Part shown: positions 27,203 to 35,987 of the stretch, in pieces
Layout: each line of letters opens with the position of its first letter
Numbering within the stretch: the first letter of the stretch is position 1
Assembly (NCBI RefSeq): GCF_036014195.1
Contig: NZ_CP107918.1
Location: 1,240,001 to 1,304,000 of the forward strand
Reading direction: 5' to 3'
Source: Streptomyces sp. NBC_00442
Lineage (GTDB): Bacteria; Actinomycetota; Actinomycetes; Streptomycetales; Streptomycetaceae
Length of the DNA: 64,000 nt
Translations under genes and position numbers: made by a program
The notes under the pieces: generated by a model
What the model was told of the DNA's origin: nothing
Seen by the model: the letters and a program-made list of their open reading frames with translations, nothing else
The model's database searches: none

Positions 27203-27595
27203 GTGGAGAGCTGGGACGCCGAGCGGGCCGAGCGGGCGGTCGGGGTGCTGAAGGCGGTGGCGGATCCGTCGCGGTACCGGCTTCTGTGGGCGCTGAGCGG
27301 GGCCGAACTGCCGGTCAGCGCGCTCGCCGAGCTCCTCGGCGCTCATGTCGCCGCCACCTCCCAGCACTTGGCCAAGCTGCGTGCGGCGGGGCTCGTCACC
27401 TCGCGCCGGGACGGTACGCGGATCTTCTACCGGGCGGCCGGACCGGGGGTGCGCGCCCTGCTGGAGGAGGCATCGGTCGTGGCGCTCGCCGTCTCCCCCG
27501 AGCCCGACGAACGGGCCTCCTCCTCCCTGGCCGAAACCCCCGCGCCAGTACGAGCACCCCGCAGGACAAGGGCCCCGCGCCCGGCGACCGAATGA
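27191..27595 (+). CDS. ArsR/SmtB-family transcriptional regulator
   Basis: 134 residues. Winged helix with the family start LKAVADPSRYRLLWALS, recognition helix AHVAATSQHLAKLRAAGLV and wing SRRDGTRIFYR. There are no cysteines, and the usual alpha-5 His/Asp metal ligands are not evident, so it may sense something other than a soft metal, or use another site. The C-terminal 40 residues are a Ser/Pro/Arg-rich tail. It sits directly downstream of the ABC importer, and a shared motif suggests it controls it. The ATG at 27191 fits a leaderless start; GTG 27203 is an alternative. Confidence 0.85.
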   Translation: MGAQVESWDAERAERAVGVLKAVADPSRYRLLWALSGAELPVSALAELLGAHVAATSQHLAKLRAAGLVTSRRDGTRIFYRAAGPGVRALLEEASVVALAVSPEPDERASSSLAETPAPVRAPRRTRAPRPATE

Positions 27596-27596
27596 C

Positions 27597-27660
27597 AAGG
27601 GGCGCGGGGACTCCGCCCCGAAGGGGCGCGGGGAACCGCGCGAGCAACCACGCCCGGCGC
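27597..27660 (+). repeat. Repeat pair 3' of arsR (GGGGCGCGGGGAACCGCGCG type)
   Basis: Two partial copies in tandem: GGGGCGCGGGGACTCCGCCC and, after CGAA, GGGGCGCGGGGAACCGCGCG. They start right at the arsR stop codon, as expected of a 3' termination-type repeat. Confidence 0.65.
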
Positions 27661-27756
27661 GCGGACGAACACCCACGCCGAACAACCCCTGACGCACCCC
27701 GCGGGGCGTCCGTTTCGTTCAAGACGGACCCGTCCCGCCCTGCCTACGGTGGCGTC

Positions 27757-28149
27757 ATGACTCCACGACTCGACGCCTTCGGCCTTGTGGTGGCCGACAT
27801 GGCCGCATCCCTCGCCTTCTACCGCCGTCTCGGCCTCGACCTCCCCGCCGACGCCGACACCCAGCCGCATGTGGAGTGCACGCTCCCTGGCGGCACCCGG
27901 ATCCTGTGGGACACCGAGGACACCGTCCGCTCCTTCGACCCCGCCTGGACGCGCCCCGAGGGCACGGGCCGCGCGGGCCTCGCCTTCGCCTGCGCGACGC
28001 CCGCCGAGGTGGACGCGGCGTACGAGGCGCTGACCGCGGCGGGACACCACGGGCATCTCAAGCCCTGGGACGCGTTCTGGGGCCAGCGTTACGCGATCGT
28101 CCACGACCCGGACGGCACCGAGGTGTCCCTGTTCGCCGCCTCGGCGTAG
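27757..28149 (+). CDS. VOC family (glyoxalase-like) protein
   Basis: 130 residues with the paired beta-alpha-beta-beta-beta units of the vicinal oxygen chelate fold (FGLVVADMAASLAFYRRLGL; then YAIVHDPDGTEVSLF). Metal-site positions are partly present (a His in PHVEC and Glu in TEVSLF). It could be a dioxygenase, glyoxalase or antibiotic-sequestration protein; no substrate can be inferred. TACGGT ends 6 bases before ATG 27757, so the mRNA is probably leaderless. Its last 61 bases overlap the convergent AraC-type gene. Confidence 0.85.
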   Translation: MTPRLDAFGLVVADMAASLAFYRRLGLDLPADADTQPHVECTLPGGTRILWDTEDTVRSFDPAWTRPEGTGRAGLAFACATPAEVDAAYEALTAAGHHGHLKPWDAFWGQRYAIVHDPDGTEVSLFAASA

Positions 28150-28811
28150 TCGGTCAGGGTCATCCCGGCCAGCGCCCGCATCTCGCGTGCCAGGTGGGCC
28201 TGATCGGCGCAGCCCGCGGCGAGCGCGGCCTCGGCGTACGGCACGCCGCGCCGTACCAGGTCGAGGGCGCGCTGGAGGCGCAGGATGCGGGCCAGCGTCT
28301 TGGGCCCGTAGCCGAACGCGTCCAGACAGCGCCGGTGCAGCCGGCGGACGCCGAGGCCCGCGTCCGCGGCCGTGGCGGCCACGCTCCATCCGGCCTCGAT
28401 GCGGTCGGCGACGGCCCGGATCAGCGGGTCGGGCGCGGGCTCCCTGGCCAGGGCCACGGCTTCGAGGGCCGCCGCCGGGGCCGCCGCCTCCCCGATCCGT
28501 TCGGCGAGCAGCCGCACCTCGGCGCCGGACCAGATCCCGTCGAGCGCCACCCTGCTGTCACGCACCTCGTGTGCGGGCACGCCGAGGACGGCGGGCCCGG
28601 CGCCGGGCGCGAACCGGATCCCGGCGTAGCGCGTGCCCGGGGCCGCACCGGGCACGTGGGCGCGGGTGTCGGGGCCCGCCACCAGGAGGCGTCCTTCGCA
28701 CCAGAGCAGGTCCATGCAGCCGTCGGGGAGCACGGGCCGCGCGTCGTCGTCGCCCATGGTCCGGGTCCACACGACCGCTCCGGCCAGCCGTGAGGGCCGC
28801 TCTCGGTACAT
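28089..28811 (-). CDS. AraC-family transcriptional regulator
   Basis: 240 residues. The N-terminal part is of the DUF6597 type (VLPDGCMDLLWCEGRLLVAG). The C-terminal AraC HTH pair reads VAATAADAGLGVRRLHRRCL and YAEAALAAGCADQAHLAREMRAL, with the usual G-F/Y-G-P linker. A -10 TACCCT lies 6 bases before ATG 28811, so it is probably leaderless. Its 3' end overlaps the VOC gene by 61 bases in the convergent direction, which may allow antisense interplay. The overlapping pair is a common Streptomyces arrangement; the VOC gene is a candidate target or partner. Confidence 0.88.
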   Translation of the reverse strand: MYRERPSRLAGAVVWTRTMGDDDARPVLPDGCMDLLWCEGRLLVAGPDTRAHVPGAAPGTRYAGIRFAPGAGPAVLGVPAHEVRDSRVALDGIWSGAEVRLLAERIGEAAAPAAALEAVALAREPAPDPLIRAVADRIEAGWSVAATAADAGLGVRRLHRRCLDAFGYGPKTLARILRLQRALDLVRRGVPYAEAALAAGCADQAHLAREMRALAGMTLTDYAEAANRDTSVPSGSWTIA

Positions 28812-28861
28812 GCTTCGAGGGTAGTCCGGGTGGTCCCGCGCCCGCCGGTGGTGCCGGCCCG

Positions 28862-30106
28862 TCAGTCGTGGTGGTGGCGGCGCGGGGACTTCTCGTGGTC
28901 GCGAGGCCCCTTCTCGGGCTCCTTCTCGGGGCCCTTCTCCGCCGGCTTGTCCTCGTGCTTCTTCACCGTGTGCAGCCGGGACTTGACGTCCTCGGGGGGC
29001 AGGAACTTCGACCAGCGTTCGGGGAACTCGGACGGCATGCCCGGATCGTTGCCCTCGTCCGCGTCCTCCTCGCCGTCCTCGTCGCCGTCGTCGAAGAGCG
29101 TCGGCTCGAAGTAGTGGGCGCGGGCCACCAGCTCGGCGGCCTGGGCGGCACGGGCCCGTTCGCCCGCGGCGCGGGCCGCGGCCGTGGCCACCGACGGCCA
29201 GACCCGGTCGATGGCCGCGTTGACGGCCGCGCCGACCAGGACCGCGAACGCCGAGATGCCGATCCAGAGCAGCACCGCGATGGGCGCCGCGAGCGAGCCG
29301 TAGATGGTGGGGCCCTCGACCGTACTGGTCAGGTAGATCCGCAGCAGGAACGAGCCGAGCACCCACATCGCGAGGGCCACCAGGGCGCCCGGCACGTCCT
29401 CGATCCAGGGCGAGCGCACCGGCACCGAGACGTGGAAGAGCGTGGTGAGGAAGGCGATGGAGAGCAGGATCATCGTGGGCCAGTACAGGAAGCTGATCAC
29501 GTCCGTGCCCCACGGGACCCACTCCACGACCCGGTCGGGACCCACCACCGCGAGCGGCAGCACGACCGCGCCGATGAGCAGCGCCACGATGTAGAGCAGC
29601 AGGGAGAGCAGCCGGGTCTTCACGATGCCGCGCTGCCCGTCGAGCCCGTACATCACGGTGATGGTGTCGATGAAGACGTTGACGGCCCGCGAGCCCGACC
29701 ACAGGGCGATCGCGAAGCCGATGGAGACGATGTCGGGGCGCTTGCCCTTGGTGACGTCCTCGAGGAGCGGCTGCGCGAACTCGTGGACGCCGCGGTCGGA
29801 GAGAACGGTTCCGGCCGCGTTGAGGATGTTCTGTTCGATGCTGGCGACGGTGTGGGTACTGGTCCAGCCGTCCACGTAGCCGAGCAGCGCGATGACGCTG
29901 AGCAGCAGCGGGGGCAGCGAGAGCAGGGTGAAGAACGCGGCCTCGGCGGCCAGGCCCAGGATCCGGTACTCGACGCAGGAGTTGACGGTGTCCTTGAGGA
30001 GCAGCCAGCCCAATTTCCGCTTCGAGACGTTGCGGTAGACGACGCGGGCCCGATGGAGGCGGCCGGATGTCCGCTCGGGTGTTTCATTTGCTGGCTGCAC
30101 GTCCAT
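28862..30106 (-). CDS. YihY/BrkB-family inner membrane protein
   Basis: 414 residues. The core (35-310) has six membrane helices and the family motifs AAEAAFFTLLSLPPLLLSVI, FAIALWSGSRAVNVFIDTI and APIAVLLWIGISAFAVLVGA. A long charged cytoplasmic tail ends in a Lys/Glu/Pro run and RRHHHD. Transport function is not established; the older RNase BN label was withdrawn. The start ATG 30106 lies only 11 bases from the divergent AidB-like start, so their control regions must overlap each other's coding sequence. Confidence 0.88.
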   Translation of the reverse strand: MDVQPANETPERTSGRLHRARVVYRNVSKRKLGWLLLKDTVNSCVEYRILGLAAEAAFFTLLSLPPLLLSVIALLGYVDGWTSTHTVASIEQNILNAAGTVLSDRGVHEFAQPLLEDVTKGKRPDIVSIGFAIALWSGSRAVNVFIDTITVMYGLDGQRGIVKTRLLSLLLYIVALLIGAVVLPLAVVGPDRVVEWVPWGTDVISFLYWPTMILLSIAFLTTLFHVSVPVRSPWIEDVPGALVALAMWVLGSFLLRIYLTSTVEGPTIYGSLAAPIAVLLWIGISAFAVLVGAAVNAAIDRVWPSVATAAARAAGERARAAQAAELVARAHYFEPTLFDDGDEDGEEDADEGNDPGMPSEFPERWSKFLPPEDVKSRLHTVKKHEDKPAEKGPEKEPEKGPRDHEKSPRRHHHD

Positions 30107-30117
30107 ACCGTATCGGC

Positions 30118-31752
30118 ATGGCAGCCACCACCCACACAGTGACCAACCAGGCTCCGCCCCTGGTGGGGTACGACGTCTTCACCGCCGACCGGGCCCTTGG
30201 CGAGGCGGTCGAGCGGCACACCGCGCCGGAGCTCGTCGACGAGGTACGAGAGGAGCTCGCCGGTCTGGGAAGGACCGCGGGATCGGCCCAGGCCCAGGAA
30301 TGGGGGGTGCTGGCCAACGAGAACCCGCCGAAGCTGCGCACCCACGACCGGTACGGCAATCGGATCGACGAGGTCGAGTTCCATCCGAGCTGGCACCGCC
30401 TGCTCGGCAAGGCCGTCACGTCGGGGCTCACCGACGCCTGGGGGCGCCCCGCCGGCCACGTGCGGCGCGCGGCCGGATTCCTGGTGTGGACCCAGGCGGA
30501 GGGCGGGCACGGCTGCCCGGTCTCCATGACGCACGCGGCGGTGCCGGCGCTGCGCACCGACCCGGCGCTCGCCGCCGAGTGGGAGCCGCGGCTCACCTCC
30601 CACGTGTACGAGCAGGGGCTGCGGCCCGCCGCCGAGAAGGCCGGCGTGCTTTTCGGCATGGGCATGACGGAGAAGCAGGGCGGCAGCGACGTACGGGCGA
30701 ACACCACGTCCGCTGCGCCGCTTTCCGCCGACGGCGAGTACGTGCTGACCGGGCACAAGTGGTTCTGCTCGGCGCCGATGAGCGACGGGTTCCTGGTCCT
30801 GGCCCAGGCTCCGGGCGGCCTCACCTGCTTCCTGGTGCCGCGGGTGCTCGCCGACGGCACCCGCAACGCATTCGCGATCCAGCGGCTCAAGGACAAGCTG
30901 GGCAACAAGTCGAACGCGTCCAGCGAGGTCGAGTTCGACGGGACGTGGGCGCGCCGGGTCGGCGAGGAGGGGCGCGGGGTGCGCACCATCATCGAGATGG
31001 TGGCGGCGACGCGGCTCGACTGTGTGATCGGCTCGGCGGCGATCATGCGCCAGGCGGTGACGCAGGCCGTGCACCACGCCTCGTACCGCAGCGCGTTCGG
31101 CGGGCTGCTCGTCGACAAGCCGCTGATGCGCAACGTACTGGCCGATCTGGCCCTGGAGTCGGAGGCCGCCACGACGCTGGCGCTCCGCCTGGCGGCCGCC
31201 TACGACGCGGACACCGAGCAGGAGCGGGCGTTCCTGCGGCTCGCGGTGCCGGCCGCCAAGTACTGGGTCACCAAGCGGTGTACGCCGGTGGCGGGCGAGG
31301 CGCTGGAATGCCTGGGCGGCAACGGGTACGTGGAGGAGTCGGGGATGCCGCGGCTGCTGCGCGAGGCGCCGCTCAACTCGATCTGGGAGGGTTCGGGCAA
31401 CGTCCAGGCGCTCGACGTCCTGCGGGCGCTCCAGCGCGAGCCGCAGGCGATCAACGCGTTCCTCCAGGAGGTCGGCACGGCGCGCGGCGCCGACCACCGC
31501 CTGGACGCGGCCATCAAGGACCTGCTGACCGAACTCGCCGATCTGGACGGCATCGAGGGGCGGGCGCGGCGCCTGGTGGAGCGGATGGCGCTGGTCCTCC
31601 AGGGGTCGCTGCTCGTGCGCTGGGCACCGCCCGCGGTCGCGGACGCGTTCTGTGCCTCGCGGCTCGGCGGCGACTGGGGTGCGGCCTTCGGGACACTGCC
31701 CCACTCGCTCGACCTGGCGTCGGTGGTGGAGCGGGCGCGCGCCGAGGCGTGA
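30118..31752 (+). CDS. AidB-like acyl-CoA dehydrogenase
   Basis: 544 residues, longer than ordinary acyl-CoA dehydrogenases and matching the AidB subgroup: N-terminal extension (PPLVGYDVFTADRAL), FAD motifs (GMGMTEKQGGSDVRANTT; GHKWFCSAPMSDGFLVLAQ), a catalytic region EEGRGVRTIIEMVAATRLDC, and LGGNGYVEESGMPRLLREAP. E. coli AidB is part of the alkylation (Ada) response and binds DNA through a basic C-terminal part. An Ada-type regulator lies 12 kb away in the same window. TACCGT ends 6 bases before ATG 30118, indicating a leaderless transcript. Confidence 0.92.
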   Translation: MAATTHTVTNQAPPLVGYDVFTADRALGEAVERHTAPELVDEVREELAGLGRTAGSAQAQEWGVLANENPPKLRTHDRYGNRIDEVEFHPSWHRLLGKAVTSGLTDAWGRPAGHVRRAAGFLVWTQAEGGHGCPVSMTHAAVPALRTDPALAAEWEPRLTSHVYEQGLRPAAEKAGVLFGMGMTEKQGGSDVRANTTSAAPLSADGEYVLTGHKWFCSAPMSDGFLVLAQAPGGLTCFLVPRVLADGTRNAFAIQRLKDKLGNKSNASSEVEFDGTWARRVGEEGRGVRTIIEMVAATRLDCVIGSAAIMRQAVTQAVHHASYRSAFGGLLVDKPLMRNVLADLALESEAATTLALRLAAAYDADTEQERAFLRLAVPAAKYWVTKRCTPVAGEALECLGGNGYVEESGMPRLLREAPLNSIWEGSGNVQALDVLRALQREPQAINAFLQEVGTARGADHRLDAAIKDLLTELADLDGIEGRARRLVERMALVLQGSLLVRWAPPAVADAFCASRLGGDWGAAFGTLPHSLDLASVVERARAEA

Positions 31753-31800
31753 GGAGCCGCCCGCGGCGCGGTAGGGAGCCGGCGCCCCGGGCGGCCCGTC

Positions 31801-31834
31801 GGGGGTGGTGCCGCGCCGACACGGCGCCACCCCC
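31801..31834 (+). terminator. Hairpin terminator after the AidB-like gene
   Basis: Arms GGGGGTGGTGCCG and CGGCGCCACCCCC form a 13-bp stem with one G-U pair and an 8-base loop, 48 bases after the stop codon. No U-run follows, as is usual in Streptomyces. Confidence 0.6.
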
Positions 31835-31920
31835 TCGCTCTCATGCCTCCGTGGATGAAGCATGACGACCGGACAACCGGTGCATGCTCACCTTCGTCTC
31901 TCCGTGTGCGGCCCGCGAGA

Positions 31921-31940
31921 GTTGCACGGGGTTGCAACCC
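31921..31940. promoter_or_regulatory. TTGCA repeat/palindrome upstream of the GAF regulator
   Basis: GTTGCACGGGGTTGCAACCC contains two TTGCA units and the perfect palindrome GGTTGCAACC. It lies about 125 bases before the regulator start and could be its operator. The rest of the 31835-32064 gap shows nothing else. Confidence 0.3.
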
Positions 31941-32064
31941 GAGCGGGGCCCGCGCGCGGAGGCCGTGCGGTGTCAACCACCGCACGGACAGGACGAGTTG
32001 AGCACGTCCGGGCGCCGGTCGCCGGTTGCCGGGCGGGCGTCGGAGCCGACCGCAGGAGGTTCGC

Positions 32065-33357
32065 GTGGAGACCAGCACGCTCGATGTGGCCCGGCTGGCC
32101 GCCATGGACTCCCGGGAGGCGACGCGGCTCCTGCAGCGCGTGCGCGCGGCCGCCCTCGCCGGCCGGCGCTCGACGGTCGTGCCGCGCAGGGAGATCGGCG
32201 AGTCCTGGCGACGGGCGCTGCGCAGCGGGCTCGACCCCGACGGCGACAGCCACCCGGGCCTGCTGCCGCCGGCCGAGGTCGAACGGCGCCGGCGCCACTC
32301 GCCGTTGACGCAGGTCCTGCCGGTCCTCAGGGACGCCTTGGTGTCGGTCGCCGACGCGGCGCAGCACATCATGGTCGTCTCGGACGCCGAGGGGAGGGTG
32401 TTGTGGCGCGAGGGCCACTCCTCGGTGCTGAGGCTGGCCGACACCCTGGGCTTCGAGGTGGGCGCCGACTGGAGCGAGCCGGCCGTCGGCACCAACGGGG
32501 TGGGCACGCCGCTCGTCACCGGGCGGCCGGTGCAGGTGTTCTCGGCCGAGCACTTCGTCGCCGCCCACCACACGTGGACCTGTGCGGGCTCGCCCGTCGT
32601 CGATCCGCGCGACGGGCGGCTGATCGGCGTGGTCGACATCAGCGGACCGCTCGCCACCATGCACCCGGCCACGCTGTCCTTCGTGACGTCGGTGACCCGG
32701 CTGGCCGCGGCCGAGCTGCGCGCCCAGCATCTGCTCGCCCTGGAACGCCTGCGCGCGGTCGCCGCGCCGGTGCTCTGCCGGGTCGGCGGGCGTGCGCTGG
32801 CCGTCGACGCCAACGGCTGGGTGGCCGCGGTGACCGGCATGCCGCCGAAGGACCGGCTCGCGCTGCCGGCGCCGTTGGCCACGGGCCGCGTGTGGCTTCC
32901 CTCGCTCGGCATGTGCACCGTCGAGCCGCTGCCGGGCGGCCGGCTCGTCCAGGCCGTCGACGGGGCCCGCGGCGCGCCGGCCGCGCGGACCCTGCGGGTG
33001 GTGCTCGACCTCAGCAGGCCGCGGCACTGCTCGGTGACGGTGTCGGGGGACGCGGGCAGCTGGGCCCAGGGGCTCAGCCCACGCCATGCCGAGCTCCTGT
33101 TCGTCCTCGCCCTGCACCGGGAGGGGCGCAGCGCCGCGCAGCTCGCGCAGGACATCTTCGAGGACCCGACGCGCACGGTGACGGTACGGGCCGAGATGTC
33201 GCGGCTGCGCCGCCGGCTCGCGGAGGTGCTCGCCCATCGCCCCTACCGTTTCGGCGAGGACGTGCGGGTGGAGGTGGTCCGGCCGGAGCGCGCCGCGGAC
33301 CTGCTGCCCCGCTCCTCGTCGCCCGCCGTCAGACAGGCCCGGGAGCGGCAGTCCTGA
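32065..33357 (+). CDS. GAF-domain transcriptional regulator (AcoR-like without AAA+ domain)
   Basis: 430 residues. After an N-terminal helix pair with ESWRRALRSGLDPDG (typical of sigma-54 activator/AcoR N-termini), a GAF domain spans about 75-225 with GFEVGADWSEPAVGTNGVGT and VDPRDGRLIGVVDIS. The C-terminal 90 residues form a winged HTH (AELLFVLALHREGRSAAQLA, VRAEMSRLRRRLAEV). Relatives in actinobacteria control aldehyde or alcohol dehydrogenase genes; none is adjacent here. The GTG at 32065 is chosen because CAGGAGG lies 7 bases upstream. Confidence 0.85.
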   Translation: METSTLDVARLAAMDSREATRLLQRVRAAALAGRRSTVVPRREIGESWRRALRSGLDPDGDSHPGLLPPAEVERRRRHSPLTQVLPVLRDALVSVADAAQHIMVVSDAEGRVLWREGHSSVLRLADTLGFEVGADWSEPAVGTNGVGTPLVTGRPVQVFSAEHFVAAHHTWTCAGSPVVDPRDGRLIGVVDISGPLATMHPATLSFVTSVTRLAAAELRAQHLLALERLRAVAAPVLCRVGGRALAVDANGWVAAVTGMPPKDRLALPAPLATGRVWLPSLGMCTVEPLPGGRLVQAVDGARGAPAARTLRVVLDLSRPRHCSVTVSGDAGSWAQGLSPRHAELLFVLALHREGRSAAQLAQDIFEDPTRTVTVRAEMSRLRRRLAEVLAHRPYRFGEDVRVEVVRPERAADLLPRSSSPAVRQARERQS

Positions 33358-33400
33358 CCTGCGTTGTACGCCGCGGCGGCCGCATGATTGCCTGGCCCGC

Positions 33401-33964
33401 ATGAGTACCACCGTGACCATCTGGTCCCTGGAGCAGACCTCCGCCGCCGATCTGCGCCCGGCCGCCGAGCCGACGGGCGACATCACGATCGTGCGCGCCG
33501 AGGTCCCCTCGCCCGAGTTCAGCCGCTTCCTCTATACGGCGGTCGGTGGCGACATCATGTGGACCGACCGGCTCGGCATGACGTACGCCGAGTGGGAGCG
33601 AGCCCTGGACCGGCCGGGCACGGAGACCTGGGTCGCCTACGAGCGGGGCACCCCCGCGGGCTACGTCGAGCTGGAGGCGCAGCCCGGCGGCACCGTCGAG
33701 ATCGTCTACTTCGGTCTGATCCCGGCCTTCCGCGGGCGGCGCATCGGCGGCCACCTCCTGACGCACGGGGTCCGGCGGGCCTGGGACCTGGCCGGGCGCT
33801 GGCCCGGTCTGCCCGCCACCGAGCGGGTGTGGCTGCACACCTGCTCGCTCGACGGCGAGCACGCCATGGACAACTACCTGCGGCGCGGTTTCAAGCTCTT
33901 CGACACGAAGGAGGAGCAGGCGAAGGACGCCGCCGCGCCGGGTCCTTGGCCCGGCGCTTTCTGA
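33401..33964 (+). CDS. GNAT-family N-acetyltransferase
   Basis: 187 residues. Acetyl-CoA binding signature at VEIVYFGLIPAFRGRRIGGHLL, where RGRRIGG is the pyrophosphate loop. The later strand WLHTCSLDGEHAMDNYLRRGF has the Asn/Tyr pattern of GNAT motif B. Substrate unknown. It follows the GAF regulator by 43 bases on the same strand and could be cotranscribed. Confidence 0.88.
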   Translation: MSTTVTIWSLEQTSAADLRPAAEPTGDITIVRAEVPSPEFSRFLYTAVGGDIMWTDRLGMTYAEWERALDRPGTETWVAYERGTPAGYVELEAQPGGTVEIVYFGLIPAFRGRRIGGHLLTHGVRRAWDLAGRWPGLPATERVWLHTCSLDGEHAMDNYLRRGFKLFDTKEEQAKDAAAPGPWPGAF

Positions 33965-34011
33965 ACCGCCGACCGCGCGGACGCGGGCCCGACCAGTGAT
34001 CCGAAACACAC

Positions 34012-34038
34012 TGTCTCGTTCTTCGAGACACTAGTGTC
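34012..34038. promoter_or_regulatory. Nested inverted repeats upstream of the sulfur-assimilation operon
   Basis: TGTCTCG-TTCTT-CGAGACA (34012-34030) overlaps a perfect 12-bp palindrome GACACTAGTGTC (34027-34038). They lie 54-80 bases before the leader peptide, where an operator for a sulfur-responsive regulator would be expected. The regulator is not in this window. Confidence 0.45.
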
Positions 34039-34091
34039 CACATTTTGGATAGTGGTGGACTGGGTCCAAAGTCCCGTGACACGCTTCCGTC

Positions 34092-34175
34092 ATGTCTGGA
34101 ACTGGAATTGCCTTGGTGAGTCGGCGGCACGTCGACCTCGGCCGCATGTCCAGCGCCATCTGTCCGGCACGCTGA
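34092..34175 (+). CDS. Cysteine-type leader peptide of the sulfite reductase operon
   Basis: 27 residues beginning MSGTGIALVSRRHVDLGRMS and ending SAICPAR. The RRHVDL...SAxC pattern is the one I know from short conserved leader peptides before sulfur-metabolism genes in actinobacteria. The single Cys near the end suits translation-dependent sensing of cysteine supply. It ends 114 bases before the sulfite reductase start. No Shine-Dalgarno is obvious. Confidence 0.75.
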   Translation: MSGTGIALVSRRHVDLGRMSSAICPAR

Positions 34176-34289
34176 CGCCTCCGGCAGCGCCGCGAACCCG
34201 TTTCTTCCTCACCTGCCTGCGCACCGCCGCGCCGAAGCGCGAGTGTGCAGGTCAGAGCCGCCCTCCTGCAGTCCCGAAGGACATATGCC

Positions 34290-35987
34290 ATGGCCGCCAG
34301 CCCAGAAAACCCTGCCCCGACGACGCCCCGCCGCAAGCCGGGCCGCCACCGTGGTGAAGGCCAGTGGGCCGTCGGGCACTTCACCCCGCTCAACGGCAAC
34401 GAGCAGGTGAAGAAGGACGACGACGGTCTCAATGTGCGGACACGCATTGAGACGATCTACTCCAAGCGCGGTTTCGACTCCATCGACCCCAGCGACCTGC
34501 GCGGCCGGATGCGCTGGTGGGGGCTCTACACCCAGCGCCGGCAGGGCATCGACGGTGGCAAGACGGCCATCCTGGAGCCGGAGGAGCTGGACGACGAGTT
34601 CTTCATGCTGCGCGTCCGCATCGACGGCGGCCGGCTGACCACCGAGCAGCTGCGGGTCATCGGCGAGATCTCGCAGGAGTTCGCGCGCGGCACCGCCGAC
34701 CTCACCGACCGGCAGAACGTCCAGTACCACTGGATCCGCATCGAGGACGTCCCGGAGATCTGGAACCGTCTCGAAGCGGTCGGCCTCTCCACCACCGAGG
34801 CGTGCGGCGACACCCCGCGCACCATCCTCGGCTCGCCGGTCGCCGGGATCGCGGCGGACGAGATCATCGACGGCACCCCGGCCGTCGACGAGATCCACCG
34901 CCGCTTCATCGGCAACCCCGCCTTCTCCAACCTGCCCCGCAAGTTCAAGACGGCGATCTCCGGCTCGCCGCAGCTGGACGTCGCGCACGAGATCAACGAC
35001 ATCGCGTTCGTCGGCGTCGAACACCCCGAGCACGGCCCCGGCTTCGACCTGTGGGTCGGCGGCGGCCTCTCCACCAACCCCAAGCTCGGTGTGCGGCTCG
35101 GCGCGTGGGTGCCGCTCGACGACGTGCCGGACGTCTTCGAGGGCGTCATCTCGATCTTCCGCGACTACGGCTACCGGCGGCTGCGCACCCGCGCCCGTCT
35201 GAAGTTCCTCGTCGCCGACTGGGGCCCGGAGAAGTTCCGCCAGGTCCTCCAGGACGAGTACCTCAAGCGCGACCTGCTCGACGGGCCCGCCCCCGAGCTC
35301 CCCAAGGACGTCTGGCGCGACCACCTGGGGGTGCACCGCCAGAACGACGGCCGCTTCTACATCGGCTTCGCCCCGCGCGTCGGACGCGTGGACGGCGCGA
35401 CCCTGAGCAAGATCGCCGAGCTCGCCGAGACACACGGCTCGGGCCGCCTGCGCACCACCACCGAACAGAAGCTGATCGTGCTCGACGTCGAGGAGGCCCG
35501 CGTCGACTCGCTCGTGGCCGGCCTGGAGGCCCTCGGGCTCAAGGTCAACGCCTCGCCGTTCCGGCGCGGCACGATGGCCTGCACCGGCATCGAGTTCTGC
35601 AAGCTCGCCATCGTCGAGACCAAGGCGCGCGGCGCGTCCCTCATCGACGAACTGGAGCGCCGCCTGCCGGAGTTCGACGAGCCGATCACCATCAACATCA
35701 ACGGCTGCCCCAACTCCTGCGCCCGCATCCAGGTCGCCGACATCGGCCTCAAGGGCCAGCTGGTCCTGGACGGCGAGGGCAACCAGGTCGAGGGCTTCCA
35801 GGTGCACCTGGGCGGTGCGCTCGGCCTGGAGGCCGGCTTCGGCCGCAAGGTCCGCGGCCTGAAGGTCACATCGGCCGAACTGCCCGACTACGTCGAGCGC
35901 GTGCTGGGCCGCTTCCAGGCGGAGCGCGCCGAGGGCGAGCGGTTCGCGACCTGGGCCGCCCGTGCGAGCGAAGAGGCCCTGTCATGA
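34290..35987 (+). CDS. sir: Ferredoxin-dependent sulfite reductase (nitrite/sulfite reductase hemoprotein)
   Basis: 565 residues in the usual two ferredoxin-like/siroheme half-repeats. The [4Fe-4S]-siroheme ligands are seen as ACTGIEFCKLA (C-X5-C) and NGCPNSCARIQ (C-X3-C). Siroheme contacts include RQNVQYHWIR and TRARLKFLVADWG. The six-electron reduction gives sulfide for cysteine; a nitrite reductase role is unlikely because cysH, cysC, cysD and cysN follow directly. ATG 34290 has GAAGG about 9 bases upstream. The TGA overlaps the ATG of the next gene (ATGA). Confidence 0.92.
   Translation: MAASPENPAPTTPRRKPGRHRGEGQWAVGHFTPLNGNEQVKKDDDGLNVRTRIETIYSKRGFDSIDPSDLRGRMRWWGLYTQRRQGIDGGKTAILEPEELDDEFFMLRVRIDGGRLTTEQLRVIGEISQEFARGTADLTDRQNVQYHWIRIEDVPEIWNRLEAVGLSTTEACGDTPRTILGSPVAGIAADEIIDGTPAVDEIHRRFIGNPAFSNLPRKFKTAISGSPQLDVAHEINDIAFVGVEHPEHGPGFDLWVGGGLSTNPKLGVRLGAWVPLDDVPDVFEGVISIFRDYGYRRLRTRARLKFLVADWGPEKFRQVLQDEYLKRDLLDGPAPELPKDVWRDHLGVHRQNDGRFYIGFAPRVGRVDGATLSKIAELAETHGSGRLRTTTEQKLIVLDVEEARVDSLVAGLEALGLKVNASPFRRGTMACTGIEFCKLAIVETKARGASLIDELERRLPEFDEPITININGCPNSCARIQVADIGLKGQLVLDGEGNQVEGFQVHLGGALGLEAGFGRKVRGLKVTSAELPDYVERVLGRFQAERAEGERFATWAARASEEALS

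Noticed and set aside
34290..35987. Assimilatory nitrite reductase
   Set aside because: Context with cysH, cysC, cysD, cysN and the leader peptide points to sulfite.
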